A stretch of DNA of 64,000 bases from Tetranychus cinnabarinus. Taxonomy: Eukaryota > Arthropoda > Arachnida > Trombidiformes > Tetranychidae. The position numbers were made by a program, and so were the translations under genes. Where the stretch lies: the NCBI GenBank assembly GCA_022266195.1, contig WHVY01000002.1, positions 14,895,001 through 14,959,000 of the forward strand, given 5' to 3'. This document shows positions 36,626 to 46,414 of the stretch, piece after piece; position 1 is the first letter of the stretch; each line of letters opens with the position of its first letter. The notes beneath the pieces are model-generated. The model searched no databases and was not told the DNA's origin. It saw only the letters and a program-made list of their open reading frames with translations.

Positions 36626-39600
36626 TGTGAGATAGGACAATTCAACAATCAACAATTGAAATAGAAAGAAAGGAGAAAGTGATTAGTAAATTAATCCGAA
36701 CCGGTACCTGAAATAATACGATGATATAAGATGATATGAATGGAATCAGTTTTTAAAGAAACATGTTATCCACCTATACGCATGTTCTCTAGCTAAAGCG
36801 GTGAATTTGATTGCAATACAAAGTTTTCCCAATGAAATTCAATTTTAATTATAGTTCTGATCAACCTTTCAACAAAATAATCATCTAAATTGACTTCCAA
36901 ATCAAGAGCTAAATCTCAGTGAGTTTGAAGATGCATAATACAGCATCGAAGCTTAAGCTACACCTTGTTTTTAGTATCTTTGAACATTGAAAGCCACTTT
37001 AATCCAAAAAATACTGTCAGTGATTAAAGATTATGAAAGGTATCACAAAGTAATAAATATCAGTGAAGAAAAAATCTTAAATTTCTAATAATCCTTGATT
37101 GAATTTCTATTCTGTATTGAGTTTATTTGTGTAATCAGTTTTCCTGATTGACAGCAAAAATCCATAAATTTCAAACTTCGATTGATTTAGTATGATTACT
37201 GTTAATATTTGTCTTTAAACTAATTTTTCAATTCACCTTTTAATTATTGAAGATGAACTGCTAAGTGAACAAAATTAGCTCAATTTCAGTTCCAAAATTT
37301 GTCATGAAATTGAAAAATAAATGAAGTTTTCAAGCTCAAAGGAAAAGTTTTGCTACGATTAAAGGCTGATGGTTCAAAGCTCCATCTGTTGGTATCAAAA
37401 GAAGGTAGGTTTATGTTATTTTCCAGTTTCTCCCTCAAATGTTCAGCATTATGTGAAGACTGACTGGGAAGAAGCAGGTTTTTTTACGAAACTAGAAAAT
37501 CAATAAATCATTGTTAGTCTAATGAAACTGTGTGTTGTATTTTTTCAATTGTTCAATTCTAGTCTCACTGTTAACCATTGATAGAGATTTAATCTACACC
37601 AGTTAATTAGACTATTGTTTACCAACATTACACAATGTGTGCTTCAAGTTGATCAATATAATCGAGTAATATATTAATATAATATACACTGACTGTGGAA
37701 CTGTTATATTTGTGTTATTTTTTATCAATATACATTTCATTCGTCCAATCCTGTTTCATTGGTGTGTTTCTTGTGTCTACATTATTATTTTACCATTTCA
37801 TCTGATTGAGTTACATTTTTTAGTAGTTTTTTAATGTTCATATTTTACCAGTTTTATCACCAATCCATGGATCAATCAAAAAGGTAAATATAAATTTAAT
37901 AATTTATCTAAATTAATGTCTCTCATTTTTGCCTTCACATTCCCTCCATTATTATCATAACTCTATGTAACCCCATAATATTGAATATTAGGCGTTAGTT
38001 ATATTTCAACTCATGTCAACCTACAAGACACTATTTATTATCAGAATTATTCACGGAATATTTTTTCACTCAACTAAAATGTGATTGAATATTTACTTGT
38101 CATTTTGATTCATTTTCATCCAATGTAATCTCAATTATTTCATCCAAGTTCAATAGTTAAATCTTTGCGAGTCAATAAAGTTACTGATTGACATGGAAAA
38201 ATACAAATCTCATGTTCAAATCTCATGTTTTTTCTGATGAATTATCAATAATAGACTAATATCATTTGTAAAAATATCAAACATTTTATTACAATTTTAA
38301 ATGATTAACATTAATGTTTCTTTTCTCATATACCTTATCAATAATTACATTGTACACCAGTTTACTTATTAAACGATATTGATCGGAGTGAAGATGGTAG
38401 AGTTGCAGTCATCTTTTCAATCTCTCGATCTACTGTTACCTGACTCTGAAAGTTAATTAGAAATTAGAGAAGTTGATTGTTTTCTTCTAAATTAATGTTT
38501 TTTTTTCATTAATAGATTAGAAAATTAAGAAGAATCAAGTTACAGCTTTCATAAGGATTAAGACCTCAGCTTGAATTTAACCAATTATTCAGTTCATAGA
38601 CAAGTTAATGAATGCAAAAATTGTTGTAAATTTGAAACAAATTTGAAGCAATCAAATGAAACAAAGGAAAGTCTGTTGATCAATGTACAAAATTTAATAT
38701 GAAACAGACAAATTAATTGGTTGAAAGCCAATTTGAGTCGGCTAAATGTTGATGATTTATCATACAATTATACAACAATTTGCTTACTTAATTGAACAAT
38801 TAAACGTTGAGCAAGAAAAATGAAGAAAGTTAAAAGGATAGATTCAATTCAAGCTTGATAAATGGATATCACAGTTGATGGTAATTTTGTATGTTATCAT
38901 GTAACATTACAATACATTTTTACCTCAAACAGAATCACTATTATTATGTAGAAATCAAGTTAATTTTAAGCTTTACATAAAGCTGAATGTGATTCATTGT
39001 TGGGAACCACTAATATGGAAGCCAATCCAATGTAATTTAAACCCAATATAATTCAATCCAATTTGCATGAAACAAAAAAAAACACAACAAATCACATTTT
39101 CTGTATATGTTATGTACAAGTGTTTGCCTTGAGAAACCATCAAGGCGAACACAAAAGCTTCAAAGATACTTTTTCATTCTGTATTCATCTAGTTGGCGAA
39201 ATAAGAGAAAAAGGTTGAGAATTCATGAAATTGATGAGATGATAAAGTTGGAGACTTGAACATGATCATCAAGAGCAACACAGTTGCGAGTAAAGAGACA
39301 AATAATTGAAAAAGATTGAAAAAGACGGACATGAGAATAAACAAAGATTTATGTTAACCTTGTACAATCAAATTGATTATTTGATTTATTTTGTCTCCAT
39401 CTTTCACTTTATCTTGACCCATTAATGAAAACAATTGAAATAAAATCGTTGAGCTGACAGTTTTCGTTTTTGCAACTGTCCCTTATCTTGTAGCAATTGG
39501 TCGACTAGGAGTTGTCCTCTTGAGTCAACCCTTTGTTTTTATAAAATAATGCATGTATTTTATCTTTTTTTTTTTGTTGTTTCTCTGTTTTTTATTCAAA

Positions 39601-40135
39601 TTGTAAATACAGTGAGGTGAAAGCCAACAATTTAATCTAATTATAATGTGATTTAATTGTGATATATATTATTAATTGCTATTTTTGGGGCCAAGGAGAG
39701 TTAAAAAGCATCCTTTTAAAAGTAATCCTTATTACATTTTAAGAATAGTATACTTTTTATTCCACTCTTCATCTTGTGTTTCTTTTTTTCCCTCTCCTTT
39801 ACATCTTTCTTTTGGAAGATTTTACAAGATTCTCCTCTTCCTTTATTTTAACATTGATTATCTAATAATAACTCTAATCACTTTCCCTTTTCTCTTTTCT
39901 TCTTTCGACAGATTAAACCTTAAAATGGTAAACTATAAAAAACAATTAAACCTCTAGTCAACATTAGGTTAATCAAAAAGCAAGCATAAAATAATCCACG
40001 CAAAGATAAATAAACAGAGCAACAACATTTTCTTCATTATTGCTATCATCAACTGGGACACAATCAGTATCATCATTTTGATAAACATCGAAAGAGAGGA
40101 AAAGAATCTGTACTTCCGTGGCATTTTTCAAAATT
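36626..40135. other. Divergent intergenic region, VDAC to PKC
   Basis: About 3.5 kb of AT-rich DNA between divergent genes. It should hold both promoters and perhaps a VDAC 5' UTR exon. A possible terminal exon on the minus strand is listed separately. Other short frames (39676-39957 plus, 39973-40158 minus) have no family resemblance. Tandem 13-bp words occur near 38205-38230. Confidence 0.55.
38362..38445 (-). other. Possible terminal coding exon of an unknown gene
   Basis: On the minus strand a good acceptor (TTAACTTTCAG) is followed by 27 codons and a TAA stop. The peptide is charged and helix-like (VDREIEKMTATLPSSLRS), unlike the surrounding AT-rich frames. I could not find upstream exons between 38446 and 40160, nor name a family. 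It may be chance. Confidence 0.25.
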
Positions 40136-40143
40136 ATGGCGGC
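40136..40143 (+). promoter_or_regulatory. YY1-like promoter motif upstream of PKC
   Basis: ATGGCGGC in an otherwise AT-rich flank, about 120 bp before the PKC start codon. It matches the core of the YY1 motif (AAnATGGCGGC), which often lies near transcription starts in animals. Function is inferred from sequence and position only. Confidence 0.35.
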
Positions 40144-40261
40144 ATGTTGCCCTGACAATTTATCCTGAGCGAACGATCAGTTAATCTTTGGAATCGTTTT
40201 TGTTTGTCTTTTTATATCTTTGGTTTATACTTTTGGCTATTCAAACCTTTCTTGTTGAAAC

Positions 40262-42406
40262 ATGTTAACCAGCTCGTTATCGATGGATGAAGATAAGGAA
40301 AATAATGCAAATGTCTCAGACATGGAGACAGGTTTCCAAAATAACTTTAATCGCCGTATTCGTGCAAGGAAAGGTGCTCTTAAAAAGAAAAACATTTTCG
40401 AGGTTAAGCAACACAAATTTATGCCTCGTTTCTTCAAACAACCAACCTTTTGCTCTCATTGTAAAGATTTTATTTGGGGATTTGGTAAACAAGGTTTCCA
40501 ATGTCAAGTGTGCTCATTTGTTGTCCACAAGAGATGCCATGAATTTGTCTCCTTTACCTGCCCTGGCATTGACAAGGGCTATAAAGGAAGCGATGATACC
40601 CGTACCAAGCATTCATTTATCGTTTACACCTTCACTTCTCCCACCTTCTGTGACCACTGTGGTTCTTTATTATATGGACTACTTCATCAAGGATTTAAGT
40701 GTAAATCTTGTAACATGAATGTTCACAAAAGATGCCAAGAGAGTGTCCCTAATCTATGTGGCTGTGATCATACTGAACGGCGGGGTCGCCTTGAATTAAA
40801 GGCATGGATTGAATGCAATAAATTGATCTGTGAAATTCGGCAAGGTAAAAATCTTCTTCCAATGGATCCTAATGGTTTGTCTGATCCTTATGTCAAATGT
40901 AAAATCATTCCTGATGGAGGTGAAGGTGTCAAACGTAAAACTCGAACCATTAAAGCAAATTTAAATCCTCAATTCCACGAAACATTAGTTTTTGATTTGA
41001 AACCAGATGATAAAGATCGAAGATTATTGATTGAAGTTTGGGATTGGGATAGAACCTCACGCAATGATTTTATGGGCTCGCTATCATTTGGTATCTCAGA
41101 GTTAATGAAACGTCCGGTTGAAGGTTGGTTCAAATTGTTGACTCAAGAGGAAGGCGAATACTATAATGTTCCGGTTCCTCCGCCGGATGCAGACATTTTA
41201 GAGATAACGCGGCAACAGAGAACAGGATTTTCATCTTCCCTTGCACCAACTCCACCACCGCCACTTGGTACATCTTCCTCCGTAACTTCACCTTCTGGCG
41301 GTGTCAGTGGTTCCCGGTCATTGTCCAGAGCTGGATTAGAAGGTTTAGATGGTCGTTTCACGTCCGAGTTACCTCATAATATGGGTAAACAAGATGTTAT
41401 TCGTGCATCTGATTTCAATTTTATTATGGTGCTAGGTAAAGGCTCTTTTGGTAAGGTTATGTTAGCCGAGAGGAAAGGAACGGATGAACTTTATGCAGTT
41501 AAAATATTAAAGAAAGACATTATCATTCAGGATGATGATGTTGAATGTGCCATGGTGGAAAAACGAATACTTGCTCTCTCAGAGAAGCCACCTTTTTTGG
41601 TTCAACTTCATTCCTGCTTCCAAACAATGGATCGGCTCTATTTTGTCATGGAATATGTCAATGGAGGTGATTTAATGTTTCAAATTCAGCAAACTGGTAA
41701 ATTTAAAGAACCTGTAGCTGTTTTTTATGCCGCTGAAATAGCAATTGGTTTATTTTATCTCCATTCTCGTGGTGTTATTTATCGTGACTTAAAACTGGAC
41801 AATGTGCTTCTCGATCAAGAGGGTCACATTAAGATTGCTGATTTTGGAATGTGCAAAGAAAACATTTATGGTGATCGGACAACGAAAACTTTTTGTGGTA
41901 CACCAGATTATATAGCACCAGAAATTATTCTTTACCAACCTTACGGTAAATCGGTTGATTGGTGGGCCTATGGTGTTTTGTTATATGAAATGCTGGTTGG
42001 TCAGCCTCCGTTTGATGGAGAAGATGAAGAAGAACTGTTTGCGGCGATTACTGATCACAATGCTTCTTATCCTAAAAGCCTTTCAAAAGAAGCCAAAGAT
42101 GTCTGTAAAGGTTTCTTAACCAAAAATCCTAATAAACGATTAGGATGTGGAGCATCTGGTGAAGAAGATATTCGTATGCATCCATTTTTCCGTCGAATTG
42201 ATTGGGAAAAGATTACTGCTCGTGAGGTTCAACCTCCTTTCAAACCCAAGATTAAACACCGTAAAGATGTTTCCAATTTTGATAAACAGTTTACTTCTGA
42301 GAAAACTGATCTCACTCCAACAGACAAGCTGTTTATGATGAATTTGGATCAAACAGAGTTTGCTGGATTTTCCTATCTTAATCCAGAATTTATTCAACAC
42401 ATCTGA
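40262..42406 (+). CDS. Conventional protein kinase C, intronless
   Basis: A calcium- and diacylglycerol-activated Ser/Thr kinase that moves from cytosol to membrane. It is 714 residues from one uninterrupted exon, with the full classical layout. The pseudosubstrate RKGALKKKN lies around 36-44. C1A (about 51-101) and C1B (about 116-166) have their His/Cys zinc ligands. The C2 domain (about 175-280) has the calcium-binding Asp sets in MDPNGLSDPY and WDWDRTSRNDF. A Pro/Ser-rich hinge follows. The kinase starts at about 384 with GKGSFGKV, Lys414, catalytic Asp509, DFG Asp527, activation-loop Thr543, turn-motif Thr685 and hydrophobic-motif Ser704. All key residues are intact, so an active enzyme is expected. 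Absence of introns is unusual for a conventional PKC and suggests a retrocopy or wholesale intron loss. Met8 is a possible alternative start. Confidence 0.96.
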   Translation: MLTSSLSMDEDKENNANVSDMETGFQNNFNRRIRARKGALKKKNIFEVKQHKFMPRFFKQPTFCSHCKDFIWGFGKQGFQCQVCSFVVHKRCHEFVSFTCPGIDKGYKGSDDTRTKHSFIVYTFTSPTFCDHCGSLLYGLLHQGFKCKSCNMNVHKRCQESVPNLCGCDHTERRGRLELKAWIECNKLICEIRQGKNLLPMDPNGLSDPYVKCKIIPDGGEGVKRKTRTIKANLNPQFHETLVFDLKPDDKDRRLLIEVWDWDRTSRNDFMGSLSFGISELMKRPVEGWFKLLTQEEGEYYNVPVPPPDADILEITRQQRTGFSSSLAPTPPPPLGTSSSVTSPSGGVSGSRSLSRAGLEGLDGRFTSELPHNMGKQDVIRASDFNFIMVLGKGSFGKVMLAERKGTDELYAVKILKKDIIIQDDDVECAMVEKRILALSEKPPFLVQLHSCFQTMDRLYFVMEYVNGGDLMFQIQQTGKFKEPVAVFYAAEIAIGLFYLHSRGVIYRDLKLDNVLLDQEGHIKIADFGMCKENIYGDRTTKTFCGTPDYIAPEIILYQPYGKSVDWWAYGVLLYEMLVGQPPFDGEDEEELFAAITDHNASYPKSLSKEAKDVCKGFLTKNPNKRLGCGASGEEDIRMHPFFRRIDWEKITAREVQPPFKPKIKHRKDVSNFDKQFTSEKTDLTPTDKLFMMNLDQTEFAGFSYLNPEFIQHI

Positions 42407-42519
42407 TCAAAAATTATAATCACTTTAAAAAATACAAAAAAAAGTAATACTAAAGTAACCCATCATCGAGAAACAAAGAAACAAAGATCGCATACCATTG
42501 CTATTGTTTTTAAAACAAC

Positions 42520-42746
42520 TAAAGGGTGTTAAGGTTTATTTCTTGCAAAATAGGAAAAGGTAAAAGCGAACTTATCTGAAAATAAAGATGAAAATGGTGA
42601 TAACATGGCGATAAATATGAATCGGTCACTTGCATTTGCTTGGGTATTTTGATTAACCTTTTATCTTTGAGATTTCATCTTTATCTTCAGATAACATCGT
42701 TTTTCTTTCCCCTGTTTTTGCAAGAAATAAACCTTAACACCCTTTA
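42520..42746. repeat. 227-bp foldback element downstream of PKC
   Basis: Inverted repeat whose outer 31 bases (starting TAAAGGGTGTTAAGG) are a perfect match between the left end at 42520 and the right end at 42746. The pairing continues imperfectly inward for a total arm of about 83 bp, leaving a loop of about 60 bp. The size and architecture fit a MITE-like foldback element. Flanks show no clear target-site duplication. Confidence 0.88.
42726..42731 (+). terminator. AATAAA inside the foldback right arm
   Basis: The right arm of the inverted repeat carries AATAAA on the PKC sense strand, about 320 bases after the PKC stop. It may serve as the PKC poly(A) signal. Confidence 0.35.
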
Positions 42747-44529
42747 CTTACTATTACTTGAGGCAATATTTTAATTCAAAAGAATATTAATTCAGCACCA
42801 GATGAAGAAACATTCAACATTTTCATTTCAATCGAATTTTTATTATTTGACTTTTTCTAGTCTTTCCACTTATCATTTCTTCTTCTTCTGGCAAATCTGA
42901 TGATGACGATTATGACAAGCATTCAAATGGCATAACTCAATATTTCCAATTTTTTGATTAACTCTGATTAACTTTTTTTTCATTTTAATCAGCATAATGT
43001 TCATACAATCACAATGCCTTCCATGATGAATGACGCTGATGGAGGATAACCTCACCTCACCTGACCCACCTTTATTCCCTCACTGACAAAAATCTCTGGA
43101 AGCAAGCAAAAGGAGAAAGCAACCACAAATTAATATATGTTTAATTTAAAATGTCAACACTTTAAAGTTTGCTTGAAATTATTTAGTCTAAGACTGAATT
43201 TTACTCACTCATACAATTGATTAATCATTTGAAGTTATTACAGCACTCAACTAGTCTTCATCTTAAACTAATGCTTCATTCAAACTTTAAAGATTCAAGT
43301 TAAGTCATTAAGACTGAAAAATTTTTTCTCGACGAATCGACAAAACTCAAATATATTATCACGCTATACTTTTCTAGGGCTACAAAGTAATTTTATTTTA
43401 TTATCTCACCGATTTTGTTGTTTTTTTCTGTTAATTTTTATCCACATTGTTAATTTCAATCCAATTGATCTCCTTTTTTATTCATTTCAATCCTTTTCCA
43501 AATTTGTTGTGTTTTGTTTCGTTTTTGCGTCAAGACCAAAAGAATTAAGAAATTTATGTAAATATATTGACACCAATCGAGTTTGTCGACTAATCTAGTT
43601 TGTTAAATTATATTGAAATTGGATTGTTGCCTTGTTTTTCTTTGTAAATTATTATTATTGAACCAATCAACATTCCAGTTTCACATTGATGATTAGTCAT
43701 TAAAACCAATAACCAGATGATTCCTGTAATAGATTGAATCTTCTGAATATGAAATAAATAGTGTACAATTACAATACCAATTTAGTATCAATATATATTC
43801 AATGTTTCATCACATTAGATGCTCTTTTTCCAGCCACTGAAACTGTATTTTCAATCCAAATATGAACTTCTTTCAAAGCTTATATTATTTCTCGTTCATT
43901 CATTTGAATTCAATTAAATTCAGATAACGCATCAAAATGATTTGACGATGAAAGATCTTCTATTATATTCTGGATTAATAAATACTATCCTTTTTGAAAA
44001 AGTATCGGCCTATTGTGTTTCCCATTTTTCTTAATCAATCAATGTTTTCACTTTGATTAAAGAGTCAAATTCAGATTCAGTTATTATTAGAAGAGTCAAA
44101 TATCATTGTGATTAGAGGCACTTTATGCAGTTTATTCCAATTTGACCAAAGATTACAGAGTAATTTAACCTTAAATAGCTACATTTACTGACTCAACAAT
44201 TATGAGAAAATCCAAAAAAATGAACAATCAAAAAATAGATTGGTTTGTTGATTTGAATCAAGGAGAAGAATTTCACAAAAATCGAACAATTATGGGACAA
44301 TCATTCGAATTATTTGATAACATGGTTTCGAAGCGAAAAGATGCTACAGACATTGCCCATATACAATTAACGTATTTTAATATTAAATTTACAAGAAGAA
44401 AATGTAAAAGAAATTATATGAATATCTTCAATAAGAAATAGATGAGCCTTTAAAATAAAATTTTCATTTTATTTGAATTACGTAAAAATCATGGACAATT
44501 TAATTTAACTGGACAATAGACTGTTTAAA
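42747..44529. other. Convergent intergenic region after PKC
   Basis: AT-rich DNA between the PKC 3' end and the 3' end of the membrane-protein gene. The open frames at 42873-43055 (minus) and 44202-44441 (plus, Lys/Asn/Ile-rich) show no coding signs beyond length. Confidence 0.55.
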
Positions 44530-44964
44530 TCATTTGGGTGGTACGTGTTGAGCTAAAAGCGCACCATATTGAGAGATACTTTGGACTTTAGGAATGTTTC
44601 CACTTCCCATTAACTGATCATAATAAGTGGATCCAGTTGATTGTATGCTTCCCACTGATGGTGATTTAGGTAAAACTGAATGATCATCAGTACGGTCTGA
44701 TGATGGGCGATGATGTCTTGAGCGTTCCTTTAGACGTGCTGCTCTCCTATGTAACGCCTTAGCATTTTGATTTCTGAGTTTACAATAGAATAAAAAAACA
44801 ACAAATATCAATATGATGACGACGACTGAAAAAGCGGTGATTAGAGTTGTATCGTCGGTTATATCTCCATTTTCCTCTGGTGGTGTTACCGTTGATGTTT
44901 GATTTGCACCACCTTGCAAAAATAGTGATTCAGCATCATTCCTATCCAAAGTGACATCATTCAT
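44530..44964 (-). CDS. Single-pass membrane protein of unknown function
   Basis: 144 residues from ATG at 44964. The N-terminal 40 residues are acidic and Thr/Asn-rich, followed by a strong membrane segment at about 42-62 (TAFSVVVIILIFVVFLFY). A basic stop-transfer (KLRNQNAKALHRRAARLKERSR) then marks the cytoplasmic side, giving an N-out topology. The tail is Ser-rich with a TYYDQLM segment that could be phosphorylated. No signal peptide precedes the membrane segment, and the frame stays open upstream to about 45019, where an acceptor-like TAG occurs. A further 5' exon is therefore likely. I do not recognise the family. The gene lies in tandem with DNAJC9 on the same strand. Confidence 0.7.
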   Translation of the reverse strand: MNDVTLDRNDAESLFLQGGANQTSTVTPPEENGDITDDTTLITAFSVVVIILIFVVFLFYCKLRNQNAKALHRRAARLKERSRHHRPSSDRTDDHSVLPKSPSVGSIQSTGSTYYDQLMGSGNIPKVQSISQYGALLAQHVPPK

Positions 44965-45468
44965 TGAGCTGAGATCTGTTTCATCGACTGCGAATTTGCT
45001 CAGATACCAAATTTCTACGCAAAATTAAACTGGGCGAAGATAAAATATTTTTTGACATTAAAAAATGTTAACTCTCAACATTAAATATATAAAATAAACA
45101 AAATAATTAACCATTGTTATAAAGGATAATGAAAGATTCTGCAAGATGGTATAAAATTTGGTTCATCTAATCTTTTGTCTTACCAAATTTAAAGTGTAAT
45201 TTTCGCTCTTTTGAATTCAAACGATTAAGTTGATTGATATTCAATGGTATGAAGAAGAAGATGGCGGACTTAAAAACAATGGAAATGTATTTTACTTTCA
45301 AAACAAGTCTTAATATCAATAAAAAATTAGTCACAAATTTAGTTGAAAGAAATGGAGTGTCAATCAATAATATTGCTGATGGGTCAGCGGTAAATATCAA
45401 TGTTGCTTGAGTCACTGATCAAAAGGTGAACGGAAGTATATAATACTCAAAGATGAAGATACGGTCAC
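44965..45468. other. Region between the membrane-protein gene and DNAJC9
   Basis: Contains the probable 5' end of the membrane-protein gene and the short 3' UTR of DNAJC9. The minus frame 45167-45415 is Ile/Phe/Leu-rich and does not look coding. The YY1-like motif here is listed separately. Confidence 0.5.
45258..45268. promoter_or_regulatory. YY1-like motif (AAGATGGCGGA)
   Basis: A close match to the animal YY1 core, about 295 bp upstream of the membrane-protein ATG and in a GC-poor flank. It may mark that gene's transcription start. Confidence 0.35.
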
Positions 45469-46326
45469 TTATTTGACTTTTCTTTTTTTAGGTGTACCTT
45501 TTCTAGATTTTATTCGTTTGGACTTTCGATTACTCGACTGCTGTTCATCTTCGAAATCCTCATCTTCCTCTTCATCAGCGGCACCATTGCCATATTTAGC
45601 AGCCAGTCTGTCAACCAAAGATGTGAAATTCTGTTTGTGACGAGCTTGAATGGCCTTAACCAAATCATCATCGGCCATAACATCTTTTCCTTTAGATTTT
45701 TCTTTTTCTCTTTTTTTAGCTTCCCTTTCCGCAGCTTTGGCCTCTCTTTCAGCTTTCCTTAATCGTTTTGCTCTCTTCGCTTTAGGCTCATTAGTAAAAG
45801 CTTCAAAAGCTGGGAGTTCATCGGCTTCAATTAGCTCTTCAATCATAGCCCTGTGTCGCTCTTCATCAAACCCAATCATTGACTCAGAAATAGGATCAAG
45901 GTCTCCTTCATATCGAATATACAATTCTTTCAGATCATTTTTCTCCTCTTCAGAATTGGTATATTTTTCGATGTAACTTTCAATGTCAGTTTTGGAAATC
46001 TCTGGAAACAAACATCTCCAATAATCATACCAGTTTGCTTCACTGTCTTCCATATCATCCTCGGAAACAACACCACTGGCATCATAAATTTCTCTTTTAG
46101 ACTTGTCCGTTAAAACAAAACTGACCTTAGCAAGAACTTGAAATTTAGCTGTGATTGGTTTCTTTTCCTCCTCGCTGGCACTAGGAAATCTATCAGGATG
46201 ATGTTTTAAACTGAGACGCCGAAAAGCTTTTTTGATTTCCTCTTCACTGGCATCTTTGTCAACTCCAAGAACCTCGTAAAGATCTTTAGTTCCAAAGAAC
46301 GATTCACAATCCTTAATTAAACCCAT
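45469..46326 (-). CDS. DNAJC9: DNAJC9-like J-domain protein
   Basis: A 285-residue intronless J protein. In animals DNAJC9 is a nuclear co-chaperone that binds histones H3-H4 and brings in Hsp70. The J domain occupies about residues 14-85, with the HPD motif at 43-45 in the loop between helices II and III, preceded by a KKAFRRLSLKHH helix. A conserved acidic middle region follows (WYDYWRCLFPEI and EGDLDPI). Next come a Lys/Glu/Ala-rich helix (about 190-215) and an acidic stretch (DEEEDEDFEDE). The protein ends in a basic nuclear-localisation-type tail (KKRKVK). Length and order match DNAJC9. The start is the first ATG after stops in all frames. An E2F-like site lies about 80 bp upstream. Confidence 0.93.
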   Translation of the reverse strand: MGLIKDCESFFGTKDLYEVLGVDKDASEEEIKKAFRRLSLKHHPDRFPSASEEEKKPITAKFQVLAKVSFVLTDKSKREIYDASGVVSEDDMEDSEANWYDYWRCLFPEISKTDIESYIEKYTNSEEEKNDLKELYIRYEGDLDPISESMIGFDEERHRAMIEELIEADELPAFEAFTNEPKAKRAKRLRKAEREAKAAEREAKKREKEKSKGKDVMADDDLVKAIQARHKQNFTSLVDRLAAKYGNGAADEEEDEDFEDEQQSSNRKSKRIKSRKGTPKKRKVK

Positions 46327-46404
46327 ATTATTTAAAAACTATGATAATAATAATCAAAAAAGTTACAATTCAAGTGTAAGGTGATTTAATAAAGACTGAA
46401 GATA

Positions 46405-46414
46405 TTTTGGCGCC
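46405..46414. promoter_or_regulatory. E2F-like site upstream of DNAJC9
   Basis: TTTTGGCGCC matches the E2F consensus TTTSSCGC. It lies 79-88 bp before the DNAJC9 start and is one of very few GC-rich words in the area. Cell-cycle control would fit a histone co-chaperone; this is inference. Confidence 0.45.

Noticed and set aside
39973..40158. 61-codon minus-strand frame upstream of PKC
   Set aside because: Overlaps the probable PKC promoter and shows no family signal or clear splice donor.
40287..40718. 143-codon frame overlapping PKC
   Set aside because: Different frame within the C1 domains of PKC, which are unmistakable in the main frame.
44202..44441. 79-codon Lys/Asn-rich frame
   Set aside because: Composition typical of random AT-rich sequence; no resemblance to a known protein.
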